In this document: one piece after another, positions 62,672 through 64,000 of the stretch | How positions within the stretch are numbered: position 1 is the stretch's first letter | Layout of the letters: each line of letters opens with the position of its first letter | Source: QHXN01 sp963785125 | GTDB taxonomy: Bacteria > Acidobacteriota > Blastocatellia > Pyrinomonadales > Pyrinomonadaceae | Direction of reading: 5' to 3' | DNA length: 64,000 nucleotides | NCBI GenBank assembly: GCA_963785125.1 | Contig: CAWATU010000008.1 | Location: 248,001-312,000 of the forward strand | Made by a program: the position numbers and the translations under genes | The notes under the pieces: model-generated | Databases searched by the model: none | Seen by the model: the letters and a program-made list of their open reading frames with translations, nothing else | Told to the model about the DNA's origin: nothing

Positions 62672-64000
62672 ATGGCCCGTCAACAGAGGATGCGTTCTCT
62701 GGTCCTAGCCCTTTCCTTGCTCGTCACGGCCTCTTCCGCTGCGCTCGCGCAGAAGAAGAAGGCCGGCGACCCGCAGGACGTGCCCGAGCGCGAGCGCACG
62801 GTCAAAAAAGAGAACCGCAACATGTTCAAGAAGTGGATCGACGAGGATGTCGCCTACATCATCACCGATGAGGAGAAGCGGGCCTGGAAGAAGCTCGCCA
62901 CCGACGCCGAGCGCGAGCAGTTCATCGAAGCCTTCTGGCGCCGCCGCGATCCCGACCCGGACACGGAGCTGAACGAGTACCTCGAAGAGCACTACGAGCG
63001 CGTGGCCTACGCCAACCAGCACTTCGCCTCGGGCATCCCCGGCTGGAAGTCCGACCGCGGCCGCATCTACATCATGTACGGCGCGCCACACGAGAAGGAG
63101 TCGCACCCTTCGGGCGGCTCTTACGAGCGCCCCTCTTACGAGGGCGGCGGATCGACGACGACCTACCCGTTTGAAATCTGGTTCTACCGCTACCTGCCCG
63201 GCATCGGCTCCGGCATCGAGATCGAGTTCGTCGACCCCACGGGAACCGGCGAGTATCGCATCGCCCGCTCGCCCGACGAGAAGGACGCCATGCTCAACAT
63301 CCCGGGCGCGGGGCTCACCCTGATGGAGCAGTTGGGTCTGTCGAACAAGGCCGACCGCGTCGCCAACCGCGGTGCCTTCGGCTACACCGGCCCCGGCGCG
63401 CGCGAGTCCGACAGCCCGTTCTCGCGCCTCATCCTCTACACGGACTTGCAGAAGCCGCCGCAAGTCAACGACGTGCTTGAGAAGAACCTGCTCGCCACGG
63501 CCTCGACCGGCGCGGAGGACACCGCCGCCCTCGACGTGGCGACGAAGGTGGACTTCTACCGCGCCTCGGACGAGCGCGTGATGACGGCCATCACCATCCA
63601 GACCGACAACAACGACCTCGCCTTCAAGGACGACGGCAGCGGCATCCAGACAGCGCGCCTCAACATCTACGGCCGCGTCACGAACCTCTCGGGCCGCCGC
63701 GTGACGAGCTTTGAAGACCCCGTCACGACGACCGCCACGGTTCAGGAGTTGACGACGCTGCGCGAGCGCAAGTCGGCCTACCAGCGCGTGCTCCCGCTCG
63801 CGCCCGGCAACTACAAGGTCGATCTGCTCATCCGCGACATTAACACGGGCGCGTCCACGGTCAAGGCCATCGGCTTCGAGGTGCCCAAGTTCACGCAGGA
63901 GAAGCTCGGCACCTCTTCGCTCGTTCTCGCCATCAAGCTCCAGGCTTTGAACGACCAGTTGCCCGGCATGTTCGCCATCGGCCCCTTCAAGGTGCTGCCG
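62672..64000 (+). CDS. Secreted GWxTD-domain protein (partial, 3' end outside window)
   Basis: 443 codons are present, open at the right edge. ATG 62672 follows CAGGAG. A signal peptide (LVLALSLLVTASSAALAQ) is followed by KKWIDEDVAYIITDEEKRAWKKL, REQFIEAFWRRRDPDPDTELNEY split over the GWxTD core, and GRIYIMYGAPHE. The family is widespread in Acidobacteria and of unknown function; beta-rich domains follow. It is expected in the periplasm or on the surface. Confidence 0.9.
   Translation, partial: MARQQRMRSLVLALSLLVTASSAALAQKKKAGDPQDVPERERTVKKENRNMFKKWIDEDVAYIITDEEKRAWKKLATDAEREQFIEAFWRRRDPDPDTELNEYLEEHYERVAYANQHFASGIPGWKSDRGRIYIMYGAPHEKESHPSGGSYERPSYEGGGSTTTYPFEIWFYRYLPGIGSGIEIEFVDPTGTGEYRIARSPDEKDAMLNIPGAGLTLMEQLGLSNKADRVANRGAFGYTGPGARESDSPFSRLILYTDLQKPPQVNDVLEKNLLATASTGAEDTAALDVATKVDFYRASDERVMTAITIQTDNNDLAFKDDGSGIQTARLNIYGRVTNLSGRRVTSFEDPVTTTATVQELTTLRERKSAYQRVLPLAPGNYKVDLLIRDINTGASTVKAIGFEVPKFTQEKLGTSSLVLAIKLQALNDQLPGMFAIGPFKVLP

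Overview
The window looks like a chromosome piece from a GC-rich member of the Acidobacteriota, most likely the class Blastocatellia. The evidence is two VWFA-type secreted proteins of the kind almost confined to Acidobacteria, a GWxTD-domain protein, and many secreted metallo-, S10 and S41 peptidases. Placement rests on family content only; there is no rRNA gene here.

Left end (1-6036). This part has visibly lower GC than the rest. It holds the 5' part of a membrane-anchored STAND-type NTPase with a C-terminal WD40-like propeller (open at the left edge), the remains of an EVE-like/HNH-type restriction gene cut by an IS30-family element, and an ISAs1-family element inserted 14-17 bp beyond the IS30 end with a perfect 10-bp target duplication. 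A tRNA-Gln(CTG) and a strong hairpin terminator separate it from the high-GC region.

Urate degradation (6062-12429). A DUF6986-type aldolase-like gene is divergent from allantoinase, allantoicase, OHCU decarboxylase, hydroxyisourate hydrolase, a short membrane urate hydroxylase (PuuD) without its usual cytochrome c domain, and an unknown protein. Together these would take urate to ureidoglycolate and urea.

Secreted-protein region (12463-52029). This includes three 2-oxoglutarate/Fe-type oxygenases, a DUF5117/DUF4953 metalloprotease, two BNR-propeller proteins, an S10 carboxypeptidase, AlkA, a YncE/phosphoesterase fusion, a rearranged D-amino-acid-oxidase-like protein, HtrA, an M23-YkuD fusion, a diheme cytochrome with IorAB (IorB frameshifted), a DUF433/DUF5615 toxin-antitoxin pair, a secreted kinase-like protein, an S41 peptidase, GH97 and GH13 glucan hydrolases, a GT-C glycosyltransferase and a GNAT protein. 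A 21-bp tandem array (15609-15967) lies upstream of the metalloprotease.

Right end (52131-64000). An ECF sigma factor, a membrane regulator and a DUF4252 protein form one operon. Next come the carbamoyltransferase-SxtJ-DUF5989 trio, an ATP-dependent DNA ligase with a BtuF-like protein, a VOC protein on a predicted leaderless transcript, TatA/B, a TatC with a large periplasmic insertion, and a GWxTD protein cut by the right edge.

Throughout the window, long palindromic elements of at least four sequence families sit exactly at gene ends, several overlapping stop codons.
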